This document shows positions 41,204-48,998 of a DNA stretch of 64,000 bases, in pieces; the stretch's first letter is position 1; each line of letters starts with the position of its first letter. The translations under genes were made by a program, and so were the position numbers. This stretch comes from Micromonospora sp. WMMD1102 (GTDB lineage: Bacteria; Actinomycetota; Actinomycetes; Mycobacteriales; Micromonosporaceae), in the NCBI RefSeq assembly GCF_029626265.1, contig NZ_JARUBN010000001.1:1488001-1552000 (forward strand). Reading direction: 5' to 3'. A model generated the notes under the pieces. It was not told the origin of the DNA. It worked only from the letters and a program-made list of their open reading frames with translations, and did not search any database.

Positions 41204-41263
41204 CAGTGCAGATTAGACGGTCGGAGCTGGTGGGTGGGTACTGTCCGGCAGGCGCTTGAGGTT

Positions 41264-41695
41264 CTACGTGAAATCCGCTGCGGACTTTTCGACATCCTGA
41301 ACGAATTTCTCAAGTTGCGCCTCTGATTGGATCTCTTCTTGAAGTAGGGTGCCGAGAATTACGATCTGGCCGGGCAAGGCCACTTCAGGACTGATTTCAT
41401 CCATCAGGTCGGCCTCGCCGAGTGCTGCCCTGATTAGTCCTTCCAGGGCCAGGGCGGGGAGTTCCTTCCCGTCCTGGTAGCGGGAACGCGTTTCAGTGAC
41501 GAAGTTCGTTATTTCTCGCAGATCATAACTCGGCTGAAATCGGCGGTGGACCGCAAGTGCGAAAGCGATGGCGATGACCTGTGTGGCGCCCGCCCACTCT
41601 TTCTGACGGAGATCATCGAGGAGGCGATCGATGGTTCCCCAATCTTGCCGAGCCATAGCCCGAATCAGTTCACTCAGTTCTGTCTGTGTGTCCAT
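41264..41695 (-). CDS. Unknown helical protein, end of the GntR-side operon
   Basis: A 143-residue soluble, acidic, almost entirely helical protein (TELSELIRAMARQDWGTIDR, KEWAGATQVIAIAFALAVHRR, LPALALEGLIRAALGEADLM, LQEEIQSEAQLEKFVQDVEK). It looks like an alpha-solenoid or TPR-like fold, but no family is recognised. ATG 41695 lies 22 bases inside the upstream gene with TTGAGGAA before it. Base composition is visibly lower in G+C than neighbours (many A/T third positions), suggesting transfer. It is the fourth of four coupled genes. Confidence 0.7.
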   Translation of the reverse strand: MDTQTELSELIRAMARQDWGTIDRLLDDLRQKEWAGATQVIAIAFALAVHRRFQPSYDLREITNFVTETRSRYQDGKELPALALEGLIRAALGEADLMDEISPEVALPGQIVILGTLLQEEIQSEAQLEKFVQDVEKSAADFT

Positions 41696-42354
41696 CGATT
41701 CCTCAACCTCGCAAAACCTTTACGGAAGAGTTGATCCGCCTTTTGTGCGGCGACGATTGCGGTGATGCCAACCACGAGCAAGTGGCTGGCGGTATCAGGG
41801 ATGTCTATTTTTGCTCTCGCTGTGGGCGTCGCGGCGGTCGGAGTGGTTGGTGTGCCCGTCGTCTGGGTTCCGGATGGGCCCGAAGGGTTGCGGAGGATCT
41901 TGAAGCCCTGTTCGGCGACTTCCGCGACGGTTTTTGTCGAGTCCTGGATGTTGTCGGCGTTTCGTGTCGCTTTTCGGACGAAGCTCGCCCAACTCGGTGT
42001 TGCATCGGCACGTCTCTCGGCATCCTCGACCAGTTCCTCCCCGGAGGGCATCGCATCCACGGGGTCGTCCTTGCCCCCGATGCTGCCGGGAGCTATCTTG
42101 TCGACGTACGCGGAAATATGATCGCGTGCCTTACTCAACAGACCGGCGACTTTTGCCGCCTTGGCGCCGGCGATCTCGATGTCCGTCTTGGCTTGCTCAA
42201 GTCTGGATCTGCTCGCACCTTTTGTTGCTTCGGCATAGTGGCCGAGGCTTACTTGCGTGTCTGCTTTGGCTCGCATGGCGACAACGGCGGTGGTGGCAAG
42301 GCGTTCGCGTACCTCCAAGAGCTGAGCCACCACTGAGGACATGTCCCCGGTCAT
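41674..42354 (-). CDS. Helical protein with C-terminal membrane segment, unknown
   Basis: A 226-residue protein. Residues 1-85 form a WXG100/ESX-like helical pair (VVAQLLEVRERLATTAVVAMRAKADTQ, KTDIEIAGAKAAKVAGLLSKARDHISAYVDKIA). A charged linker and Thr/Pro repeats (TQTTGTPTTPTAATPTARA) follow. One hydrophobic helix near 190-207 (HLLVVGITAIVAAQK) is followed by a basic end. It is third in the operon (ATGA overlap with the previous gene), with 22-base overlap into the next gene. Its low G+C for this chromosome suggests horizontal acquisition. Confidence 0.7.
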   Translation of the reverse strand: MTGDMSSVVAQLLEVRERLATTAVVAMRAKADTQVSLGHYAEATKGASRSRLEQAKTDIEIAGAKAAKVAGLLSKARDHISAYVDKIAPGSIGGKDDPVDAMPSGEELVEDAERRADATPSWASFVRKATRNADNIQDSTKTVAEVAEQGFKILRNPSGPSGTQTTGTPTTPTAATPTARAKIDIPDTASHLLVVGITAIVAAQKADQLFRKGFARLRNRWTHRQN

Positions 42355-42611
42355 CCGAGGGAGGTAAGGTAGGCGTTGGCATGTGCGACTGCGGCATCGA
42401 TGCGCCGTACCGCGTGGTCGATCTCTTCGTCTATGCCTAAAAGAAGCTTCAGTGCCTTCTCGGCATCACAATCCTGGCTGTCGTGGATGGTGAGTTGCGC
42501 GAGCTCTGTGATGCTGCCCGCTGCGGAGGCGGCCTGCTCCAAGGTTCTCTTGGCCTGGTGTGCCGCCTGGTTGCCATTGTGGATGGTGCGCTTGAGCTCG
42601 TGGATGCTCAC
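42351..42611 (-). CDS. Small coiled-coil protein, unknown (second of operon)
   Basis: An 86-residue helical protein (VSIHELKRTIHNGNQAAHQA, KRTLEQAASAAGSITELAQL, DEEIDHAVRRIDAAVAHANAYLTSLG). Its build and ending (YLTSLG) resemble the 87-residue protein encoded just upstream (YTSVLG), so the two are probably paralogues that could pair. The GTG at 42611 is preferred (AGGGCGG upstream; first residues match the paralogue's start). Its stop overlaps the next ATG by 4 bases. Confidence 0.72.
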   Translation of the reverse strand: MSIHELKRTIHNGNQAAHQAKRTLEQAASAAGSITELAQLTIHDSQDCDAEKALKLLLGIDEEIDHAVRRIDAAVAHANAYLTSLG

Positions 42612-42624
42612 GACGCCGCCCTGG

Positions 42625-42888
42625 TTAGCCGAGGACGCTTGTGTACTGGCGAGCGGCGGCGGCACTGCCCTGGATGAGTGTGGCCGCCTCGGTGAGCCGC
42701 TGCTTGCTCTGCTCCGCGCGCTGGATCGCTTCGGCGATCATGGCGTGGTTGGTGCCGGCAGCCACCGCACGGAGACGAGCCAGCACCTGCTCGGTGTTCT
42801 CGATTGACGACCGGATCTGGTTGAGCGTGGTGTTGCCCTGCTCCGCAGCCTGTGCCAGTGCTGCTTTGACTTCCTCAATGCTGGCCAT
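42625..42888 (-). CDS. Small coiled-coil protein, unknown (first of operon)
   Basis: An 87-residue protein, two long helices (ASIEEVKAALAQAAEQGNTT, IENTEQVLARLRAVAAGTNH, AIQRAEQSKQRLTEAATLIQ). Size and helical hairpin shape are those of WXG100-type proteins, but no WXG motif is present. ATG 42888 has an excellent GGGGAGGA 6-7 bases upstream. It is first of four coupled minus-strand genes and lies 156 bases after the GntR gene, which reads in the same direction. Confidence 0.75.
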   Translation of the reverse strand: MASIEEVKAALAQAAEQGNTTLNQIRSSIENTEQVLARLRAVAAGTNHAMIAEAIQRAEQSKQRLTEAATLIQGSAAAARQYTSVLG

Positions 42889-43044
42889 GCAGTCCTCCCC
42901 AGTTACCGGCTCCCTGCGAGTGATGGCCGCATGGATCGGGCGCAAGTAGGGCCACGGGTCATCACGCGCGCGTGGTCGAGCGAACACTATCTGAGAGCAG
43001 TGCGGCGTGCGGCCCCGCTGGTGCTGTCCGTGCCGCCACAAGAA

Positions 43045-43263
43045 CTACTTGGGCTGGGCGACGAAGACGCCGACCCCGTGCACGCTCTCGACCAAACCCT
43101 CGGTTCGAAGCGCGTGCATGGCGTAGCGGATCACGGCGTCCGACACGTCGTGCTCGGCCTTGAGCTGTGCGGTTGAGGGCAGTTTGTCACCTGGCTTCAG
43201 CTCTCCGGTCTGGACTTGGTTCCGGATGTGGTTGGCAAGCTTCTCCCACTTCGTGACAGGCAT
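43045..43263 (-). CDS. GntR-type winged-helix regulator lacking an effector domain
   Basis: A 72-residue protein containing only the GntR DNA-binding domain (WEKLANHIRNQVQTGELKPG, DKLPSTAQLKAEHDVSDAVI, RYAMHALRTEGLVESVHGVG). It has no ligand-binding half. The family normally needs one (FadR, HutC, YtrA types), so it either acts as a bare repressor or pairs with another protein. ATG 43263 has AAGGAG upstream. Two strong GntR-like operators lie in the divergent promoter 70-110 bases upstream, so autoregulation and control of the DivIVA-side operon are likely. Confidence 0.85.
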   Translation of the reverse strand: MPVTKWEKLANHIRNQVQTGELKPGDKLPSTAQLKAEHDVSDAVIRYAMHALRTEGLVESVHGVGVFVAQPK

Positions 43264-43330
43264 CGGCACTCCTTGGTCTCCGCCTGCCATGAGATCACGA
43301 CGAGGGTTCAGCCAGCAAGTTGTAGGTACA

Positions 43331-43373
43331 GCGAACTAGTACGCTTGACTTGAGCGAACTAGTTCGCTTAAGT
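43331..43373. promoter_or_regulatory. Twin GntR operators overlapping a divergent promoter
   Basis: GCGAACTAGTACGC (43331-43344) and the near-perfect palindrome CTTGAGCGAACT/AGTTCGCTTAAG (43349-43372, one mismatch) have centres 23 bp apart. A plus-strand promoter TTGACT (43345-43350) with TTAAGT (43368-43373) at 17-base spacing contains the second operator in its spacer, which would block RNA polymerase. About 230 bases of leader (to 43605) follow, with no clear content. Confidence 0.78.
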
Positions 43374-43604
43374 TCCCTCCTGCGGGTGCTCCTTGGTCTC
43401 CAGCCTCCGGTGCGCTCGTGCCTCCCGGTCGGGGCGGTCGGCTCGTCCGAGTCGCCCGCCCCGACCCACCGAGTCACGCCCTGCTGTCGTACCTGCCTCC
43501 GGCTGCGGCGGTGGGGCGGGGCGGTGCCGGCCCGACAGCAGAGGGGATCCGGGCAGGCACCGCCCATCCACGCCCTGAGCTGCTCCGGAAAGGTTGGTGG
43601 TGTC

Positions 43605-43922
43605 GTGCGGATGCTGCTTCGACGGCTGTTCCGGCGGTACCGGAGGCCGCCCCGGCAACTCGGCCAGGCTTACCGGTCGGCGACCTACCGGCCGCTCCTG
43701 CCGTCACAGGTCAGGATGCGCCGGTTCACCCGGGTCGGCTTCGCCCGGCGGGGCGTCGATCCGGCCGAGGTGGCAGCCTTTCTCGACCAGGTGGCCGGTG
43801 ACCTGGCCAGGGCCTACAACGAGCTGGCGACCGTCCGGGAGCAGAACGCCCGGATCAAGGACGCGTTGCGCCGCTGGCAGTCCCGCCAGTCGACCACGGC
43901 TCACCGGCTGGCGGATCGCTGA
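43605..43922 (+). CDS. DivIVA-domain protein
   Basis: A 105-residue protein. A basic amphipathic start (MLLRRLFRRYRRPPRQ) is suited to membrane contact. A DivIVA-type motif follows (RFTRVGFARRGVDPAEVAAFLDQVAGDLARAY, cited in parts: FARRGVDPAEVAAFL, DQVAGDLARAYNEL), then a short coiled coil. It is far shorter than Wag31/DivIVA, so it is a minimal polarity/scaffold-type protein. The GTG at 43605 has GGAAAGG about 11 bases upstream; an ATG at 43611 is possible. It heads a three-gene operon (TGATG overlap). Confidence 0.75.
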   Translation: MRMLLRRLFRRYRRPPRQLGQAYRSATYRPLLPSQVRMRRFTRVGFARRGVDPAEVAAFLDQVAGDLARAYNELATVREQNARIKDALRRWQSRQSTTAHRLADR

Positions 43923-44176
43923 TGACCGGCCGCTACGTCGTACACGTGCCGTTCACGGCGCCGGACCAGGACGCGGCCCGGCGGACGGCCCGGCTGCTGG
44001 CCCGGACGCTCGGCCAGCAGCCGCAGGTCGACCAGGCCGAGGCGACCGTCTCGGCCGAGGACGACCAGATCGTGCAGTCCCGACTCTTCTGCGACCGGCT
44101 CCTCGGCGCCGGTCGGCGCTGCGCGCTGCGGGCCGAGCACGAGGTGCCGTGCGCGAGCGTGGAGCTGGACCGGTGA
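43922..44176 (+). CDS. Small unknown protein of the DivIVA operon
   Basis: An 84-residue protein: beta strand (TGRYVVHVPFTAPDQDAARR), helix (TARLLARTLGQQPQVDQAEA), strand (TVSAEDDQIVQSRLFCDRLL) and two C-terminal Cys. The fold may be a small ferredoxin-like alpha/beta domain. No family is recognised. ATG 43922 shares one base with the preceding stop, and its own stop overlaps the next GTG, so it is fully coupled with both neighbours. Confidence 0.68.
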   Translation: MTGRYVVHVPFTAPDQDAARRTARLLARTLGQQPQVDQAEATVSAEDDQIVQSRLFCDRLLGAGRRCALRAEHEVPCASVELDR

Positions 44177-46362
44177 CCGGGGCGGTGCTGCCCGGCGCCG
44201 GTCCGCCGGTAGTCGACTGTCCCGCCTGTCACCGGCTCACCGTTGTCCTCGACGCCTGCCCCTGCACCAGCGGCGGTGACCGGATGCTCGTCGACGCGGG
44301 GCAACAGGGCGATGGGGAGGCATACCTGGACTGCCAGCTCTGCCGGGGCGCCGGCACCCTGCCCCGCCCCTGCCACCGTTGCCGGCAGGCCGGGCGGCTG
44401 CGCGGCCAACTCGTGCTGACCCTGGCGAATGCCGACACCGGGGCGGTGGCCTCGGCGAACGTCGTACCCGGAGTGGTGGAACCGGCGCGCTGGCCCGGTG
44501 ACGGCGGAAGCTGGCATCTGCCGCTGGCGCCGATCCTGGCGGAGCTGGCCGCCAGCGTCGGCGCCGGGTCCTGGACCGAGGCGCGCAACCCACCCGGTTC
44601 ACCCGACGGGCCCGTGCTGCTGCTGCCGTCCCGCTGGCGGCCGGACCTGCCGCCGGAGACCCGGGCCGTGCTGGAGGCGGAGACGATCGCGTCGCACGGC
44701 CATGTCGCCTGGCAACTCTACCTCGGTCGCACCGCCGCCGAGCCGCCCCTTGACCCCGCCCGCGAGCTGGCCCGACGCTGCCGGTTGGCCGACCTGCTCC
44801 GCCTCGACCTGGTGCTGGAGGCCCGCCGTCGGCACCTCGCCGCCGAGCCGACCTGGCAGCTCCGCTACGAGGTGCCGGGCGGGCCGGTGCCGACCGACGT
44901 GCGCGCCGGCTCTGACGACCTGACCGGGGCGATCGTCGCCACCACCGATCTCGACGCGCTCTATGACCTTGAGGCGCGCGGTCGGACCGCCCCGGCCCAC
45001 TACCTGACCGGCGGTGCGTCGCCGCCGGCCGCCCCGCCGGACGTCGACCTGGGCCAGCTCGAACGGCGGATGCTCGCCGACTGCACCGACCTGTCCACCG
45101 GGGCGCCGACCGCCGGGGCGCAGGCGATCTGGCGCGACGGTCGCTGGTGGCACACCAGTCTGCGGATCGCCGGCACCGCCGAGACGTTCAGCGAATGGGA
45201 CACCGGGCAGATCTATCTCCGGGAGACCATCGTCCTGCGGCGCGGCTGGCAGCCGCCGGCACCGTCGTGGCAGGGACCATCCATCCCGTACGTCGACTGC
45301 CCGCACTGCGATCCGCACAGCCGGCTCCGCCGCTGCGACTGCGTCCTGTTCACCGGCCGGGCCGACCCGGACTGCCCACAGTGCTCCGGTGCCGGTCGTC
45401 GACCGTCGGCGCTGCCCTGCGACACCTGCCGGGACAGTCACCGTATCCACCACAGCCTGACGGTCACGCTCACCGACCTGGCCGACCGGGTCACCCACCT
45501 GCACTGGCAGGCCGACCGGGACGGCTGGCGGGCCGGCGACCTCACCTGGCACGGCGACGCGCACCCCTCGGCAACCGGTGAGCAGGGCTGGCAGACCGGC
45601 GAACGGCTTGCGGCGCCGCACGTCGCGACCCAACCCGGCGGCAAGCCGGTGTACCAGCTTCCCGACCCGTTCCGGCTGGCGACCTGGGCCGACCAATTCG
45701 CCGTACGCCCGGACGACCTCACCGAACTCGACGGCGGCGGCTCGATCGGCCAGGGACTGCTGGACGGGACCGTCACCCTGCCTTATCCCGGCGCCGATCC
45801 GCTCACCGAACACCTGCGCCAGGCATCCCGAGGCCGGCCCGGTGCCCGGCTGTTCGTGCTCGCCCGCCGGCCCGACGTGCCGCCCCTGGCCGACCTGGTC
45901 CGGCTCCTCCTCGGGCTGCGACTCACCGTCACGGTCACCCTCGTCGACCACGGCGACAACGCGGGAGACCCCCGTCTCGTCCAGGGTGAAGGGTGGGACG
46001 TCGGCGTCGAACCGCCGGGGCTGCCGGTCGCCCCGGACGCCCTGCCGGCCCGTCCCACCCCGGAAGCCGCGATCGCACGCTGCCTCGAACAGCTCGAAAC
46101 CGCCGTCGCCCGGCGGGTCCCCGACGACCCGGCCCAGCCGATCCCGGTACCGCAGACCCCGGTCCCGGGCCTGGTCGAGGTCGACGATCCCGTACCGCTG
46201 ATCCGCCGGCTCGCCCGGCACCACACCGGTCAACCCGTCGCAGTCCACTACGACGGCACCACCTGCCAGCTGCTCGTGCACGACCGCGACGGCGTACGCC
46301 GACTCTGCGCCGCCCCGACCCTGCTCGCCGCGCTCGCCGCCCTCGGCCTCGGCCGCCGCTGA
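44173..46362 (+). CDS. Large protein with two DnaJ-type zinc-finger regions, no J domain
   Basis: A 729-residue protein with two separated cysteine-rich regions. Region 1 uses C16, C19, C29, C31, C54, C57, C67, C70; region 2 uses C376, C379, C388, C390, C401, C404, C416, C419. Both contain the DnaJ central motif CxxCxGxG (CQLCRGAG; CPQCSGAG). There is no J domain or HPD motif. Each finger is followed by a long beta/alpha region rich in Trp and His, which suggests an internal duplication. Zinc-dependent protein or nucleic-acid binding is likely; the rest is unrecognised. GTG 44173 overlaps the previous stop. Third gene of the GntR-controlled operon. Confidence 0.75.
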   Translation: MTGAVLPGAGPPVVDCPACHRLTVVLDACPCTSGGDRMLVDAGQQGDGEAYLDCQLCRGAGTLPRPCHRCRQAGRLRGQLVLTLANADTGAVASANVVPGVVEPARWPGDGGSWHLPLAPILAELAASVGAGSWTEARNPPGSPDGPVLLLPSRWRPDLPPETRAVLEAETIASHGHVAWQLYLGRTAAEPPLDPARELARRCRLADLLRLDLVLEARRRHLAAEPTWQLRYEVPGGPVPTDVRAGSDDLTGAIVATTDLDALYDLEARGRTAPAHYLTGGASPPAAPPDVDLGQLERRMLADCTDLSTGAPTAGAQAIWRDGRWWHTSLRIAGTAETFSEWDTGQIYLRETIVLRRGWQPPAPSWQGPSIPYVDCPHCDPHSRLRRCDCVLFTGRADPDCPQCSGAGRRPSALPCDTCRDSHRIHHSLTVTLTDLADRVTHLHWQADRDGWRAGDLTWHGDAHPSATGEQGWQTGERLAAPHVATQPGGKPVYQLPDPFRLATWADQFAVRPDDLTELDGGGSIGQGLLDGTVTLPYPGADPLTEHLRQASRGRPGARLFVLARRPDVPPLADLVRLLLGLRLTVTVTLVDHGDNAGDPRLVQGEGWDVGVEPPGLPVAPDALPARPTPEAAIARCLEQLETAVARRVPDDPAQPIPVPQTPVPGLVEVDDPVPLIRRLARHHTGQPVAVHYDGTTCQLLVHDRDGVRRLCAAPTLLAALAALGLGRR

Positions 46363-46449
46363 CCCCGGTGGACGGCTCCGGGTGGATGGTGCCCCTCGTC
46401 CGACGGCGGCTTGGGCCCCACCTGGGCGGCGTAGGTCCGTCAGCCCGTG

Positions 46450-46485
46450 GATACCAGTGTGTCATCGTGACGACACCCTGGTATC
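46450..46485. terminator. Two-way terminator after the zinc-finger gene
   Basis: Arms 46450-46463 and 46472-46485 (GATACCAGTGTGTC and its complement, one mismatch) enclose an 8-base loop. CCGTG/CACGG pairs extend the stem outside with a bulge. It lies between the convergent zinc-finger and Uma2 genes. The rest of the 195-bp gap has no clear feature. Confidence 0.7.
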
Positions 46486-46557
46486 ACGGCTGAACAGAGT
46501 GTCGGTCCGGAACCGATCCGGGCCGGGTCAGCGTCGCCGGTGCGTGCGACGCGACCG

Positions 46558-47139
46558 TCAGAGCCGGTCGATCTCGGTGAGGTCGATGTCGAGCTCGAAG
46601 GGCGTGCTCACCTTCACCCGGCCGTGGAAGATGCCGATCGGCTGGTAGACACGCTGCGCCTCGAGCAGCTCGTGGACGTAGACCGTGGGCTGGCCATCGG
46701 CCTCCTCCACTCGCCAGAAGTGCGGGATGCCGGCCTTCGCGTAGAGCTGCGGCTTTCGTTCGCGGTCGCGCAACCACGAGTCGGGCGAGACCACCTCCAC
46801 CGCGAGCGACACCGCATCGGCGGGATACCAGGTCTGGTCGTTGTCGATGTCCGCGTCGGCGCTCACCACAATCAGGTCGGGCTCGGGGCGCTGGTGCGGA
46901 CCGAGCACCACGGACATCTCGCGGCGGACCCGGAAGCGCTCGGGTGGCGCCGAACGCGCCAGTGCCTGCTCCAGCAACCGAAGAGTCTTCATGTGGAAGA
47001 GCTTCTGCGGGCTCACGAAGACGAGGCTCCCGTCGATCAGCTCGGTGTGCGGGGGAAGACCCGGGATCCGGTCGAGGTCCTCGGCGGTGAACCCACCGGG
47101 CGGCGGTCGGAACCTCTCGTACGCCGGCTCGGCGCTCAT
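46558..47139 (-). CDS. Uma2 family (PD-(D/E)XK-like) endonuclease
   Basis: A 193-residue protein of the Uma2/DUF820 family: FTAEDLDRIPGLPPHTELID (start of the nuclease fold), RPEPDLIVVSADAD, VSLAVEVVSPDSWLRDRERKPQLYAKAGIPHFWRV (in parts: LAVEVVSPDSW, RKPQLYAKAGIPHFW). The PD...ExV...K pattern is preserved. The family is widely expanded in actinomycetes and cyanobacteria, and its role is mostly unknown. ATG 47139 has GGGGGGTGAGG upstream. It is divergent from the trypsin-like protease gene. Confidence 0.9.
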   Translation of the reverse strand: MSAEPAYERFRPPPGGFTAEDLDRIPGLPPHTELIDGSLVFVSPQKLFHMKTLRLLEQALARSAPPERFRVRREMSVVLGPHQRPEPDLIVVSADADIDNDQTWYPADAVSLAVEVVSPDSWLRDRERKPQLYAKAGIPHFWRVEEADGQPTVYVHELLEAQRVYQPIGIFHGRVKVSTPFELDIDLTEIDRL

Positions 47140-47221
47140 CGCCTCACCCCCCCTGCGGTCGACCCGTCGTGCCGCCCAGCATAACGAGCACCAGCAGCCG
47201 CGCTGCCGAGATGCTGGCCGA

Positions 47222-47276
47222 TTTCCGACCCCTTTCCGGGTGGCAGTGATCCGACACCTGCGCATAACGTTGCCGT
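47222..47276 (+). promoter_or_regulatory. Leaderless promoter of the protease-kinase operon
   Basis: TAACGT (47265-47270) lies 6 bases before GTG 47277, so transcription probably starts at or next to the start codon. The 55 bases upstream are almost the same as those before the second protease copy (60442-60496), including ATCCGACACCTGCG. Such conservation outside a reading frame supports a regulated promoter. Confidence 0.65.
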
Positions 47277-48998
47277 GTGTCGCATTCGGGCCGCGCACGG
47301 TGGCGGGCATGCATCCGAGACGATCATGCCGGGATTCGCGGTGCCGGCCTCGTGCTCGGCAACCGGCATGTGCTGACCTGTGCGCACATCCTCCTTCCGG
47401 CGCCGCACGGCGAACCGGGTGCCGCGCACGCCAGGCCCGCCCGGGACTTCGAGGTCGAACTCGTCGGGCGACGTCCCGCCGTGGCGCCGATCCGGGCCGG
47501 AGTGGTCGACGGCTGCTGGAAGCCGCCGCAGGACGACCAGCGGGCCGACCTGGCCCTGCTCGGGCTCGCCGAGCCACTGCCGGAAGAGACCGGTCAGGTG
47601 CTGCGCCGGCTGCCGTCGGGCGCCCGCCGGGCGGTACGGATGTTCGGCTTCCCCGACATGGTCCCGACCGGGGTCTGGGCGCGGGCCCGGCTCGCCGGGG
47701 ACGGCGGACCGGGTGGCGAGTGGATCCAACTCGACTCCGAGCCGACCGGTCCGACCGTGGAGCCCGGGTTCAGCGGTACGCCGGTCTTCGACGAGGAGAC
47801 CGACCAGGTGCTCGGGATCGTGGTCAGCTATCTCGCCGGCCAGGGCTCGGCACTGTCCTGGATGATCCCGGTCGAGACGATCATCAGGTACCTGCCCCGG
47901 GTCCGCGAGTGGGTCAGCGGCGACTCGGCGGTGGACGCCAGCCTGGCCGCGCCCGTCGGTCCGGTGCACAGCGACGAGGCGGTGGTCCGGCAACTCGCCG
48001 ATTTTCTCGCCCCCGGCGCCCCGCCGGACTCGCGGATCATGGTCACCGCGCCCGGCTCGCCCGCGCAGGCCGCCCTGCGCGACGTCGTGCTGCGGACCAG
48101 CCGGGAGTTCCGGCCCGCCGGCCCCGACCGGAGCGGGCCGCCGCCGGCCGTCGCCGGTGAGTCCCGGCCGGGCCGGATCGACCTGGCGCTCGACGTGTCG
48201 GGCCGGACGGTGGCGGAGGTCAGCAGCCGGATCGTCAACTGGATGAGCGTCGGCGCCGAGTTGGAGAAGTCACTCGCCGACAGCATGGCGGGCGAGCCGC
48301 CGCCGATGAACCTGGTACTCGACGGGGTGGACCGGGCGGCCGACCCGGCGGCACTGGTCGCCGAGGTGGTCCGGCCGATCGCCGAGCGGGTCGCCGGACG
48401 GAACCTCCGGCTGCTGCTGACCTTCCACGACCACGACGCGCCGAGCCTGCCGTACGCCGCGATCGAACTGCTGGCCGCCCGGATCGCCGAGGTGCGGGCC
48501 GCCGAACAGGCGGCCCGGGAGCGGTACGTCCACGTCGCCGCCCGGGTCACCCCGGTCTCGGCTCCCGGATCACACGAACCGGGGCTGCGGCTGCGGCTGA
48601 CCGCGCTGCGGGCCGCCGCCGCGCAGCCCGGCAGCACACCGCTGCTGCCCGTCGTCGAGTCGTGCCGGCGCAGGGCCGACCGGGCCCTGGATGCCGCCAG
48701 GCGGGCGGTGCGGGACATGGAGTCGCTCCTCGACGAACGCGACCGGCTGCGGGACCGGCTCGACGGATACCGCTCGGGCGTGCCCGCGCCGCTGCGCGAG
48801 GACCGGGAGTTGACCGCGCTGTACCGGCGGGCCCACGAGGCGCTCTGGCAGGGGCCGGCCGACCTGACGGCGTGTGCCGTGCTCGTCGACCGGTACGGCA
48901 CGGTGATCCGGCGCCACACCACCGGCTCGACGCCGAAGCAGGACGGGCCGGGGCTGAGGCAGGACGGGCCGGGGCAGGACGGGGGGGCGGTGCGGTGA
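47277..48998 (+). CDS. Trypsin-like serine protease with C-terminal unknown domain
   Basis: A 573-residue cytoplasmic protein. Residues 1-215 are a trypsin-like fold with the full triad: H37 (RHVLTCAHILL), D91 (RADLALLGL) and S167 (EPGFSGTPVFD). Residues 330-450 hold a conserved domain (PPPMNLVLDGVDRAADPAAL, NLRLLLTFHDHDAPSLPYAA) and about 455-500 a coiled coil. There is no signal peptide. It is the first gene of a five-gene operon (overlapping GTGA with the kinase gene). The protease may act on a signalling partner after kinase input. A shorter second copy lies at 60.5 kb. Confidence 0.85.
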   Translation: MSHSGRARWRACIRDDHAGIRGAGLVLGNRHVLTCAHILLPAPHGEPGAAHARPARDFEVELVGRRPAVAPIRAGVVDGCWKPPQDDQRADLALLGLAEPLPEETGQVLRRLPSGARRAVRMFGFPDMVPTGVWARARLAGDGGPGGEWIQLDSEPTGPTVEPGFSGTPVFDEETDQVLGIVVSYLAGQGSALSWMIPVETIIRYLPRVREWVSGDSAVDASLAAPVGPVHSDEAVVRQLADFLAPGAPPDSRIMVTAPGSPAQAALRDVVLRTSREFRPAGPDRSGPPPAVAGESRPGRIDLALDVSGRTVAEVSSRIVNWMSVGAELEKSLADSMAGEPPPMNLVLDGVDRAADPAALVAEVVRPIAERVAGRNLRLLLTFHDHDAPSLPYAAIELLAARIAEVRAAEQAARERYVHVAARVTPVSAPGSHEPGLRLRLTALRAAAAQPGSTPLLPVVESCRRRADRALDAARRAVRDMESLLDERDRLRDRLDGYRSGVPAPLREDRELTALYRRAHEALWQGPADLTACAVLVDRYGTVIRRHTTGSTPKQDGPGLRQDGPGQDGGAVR

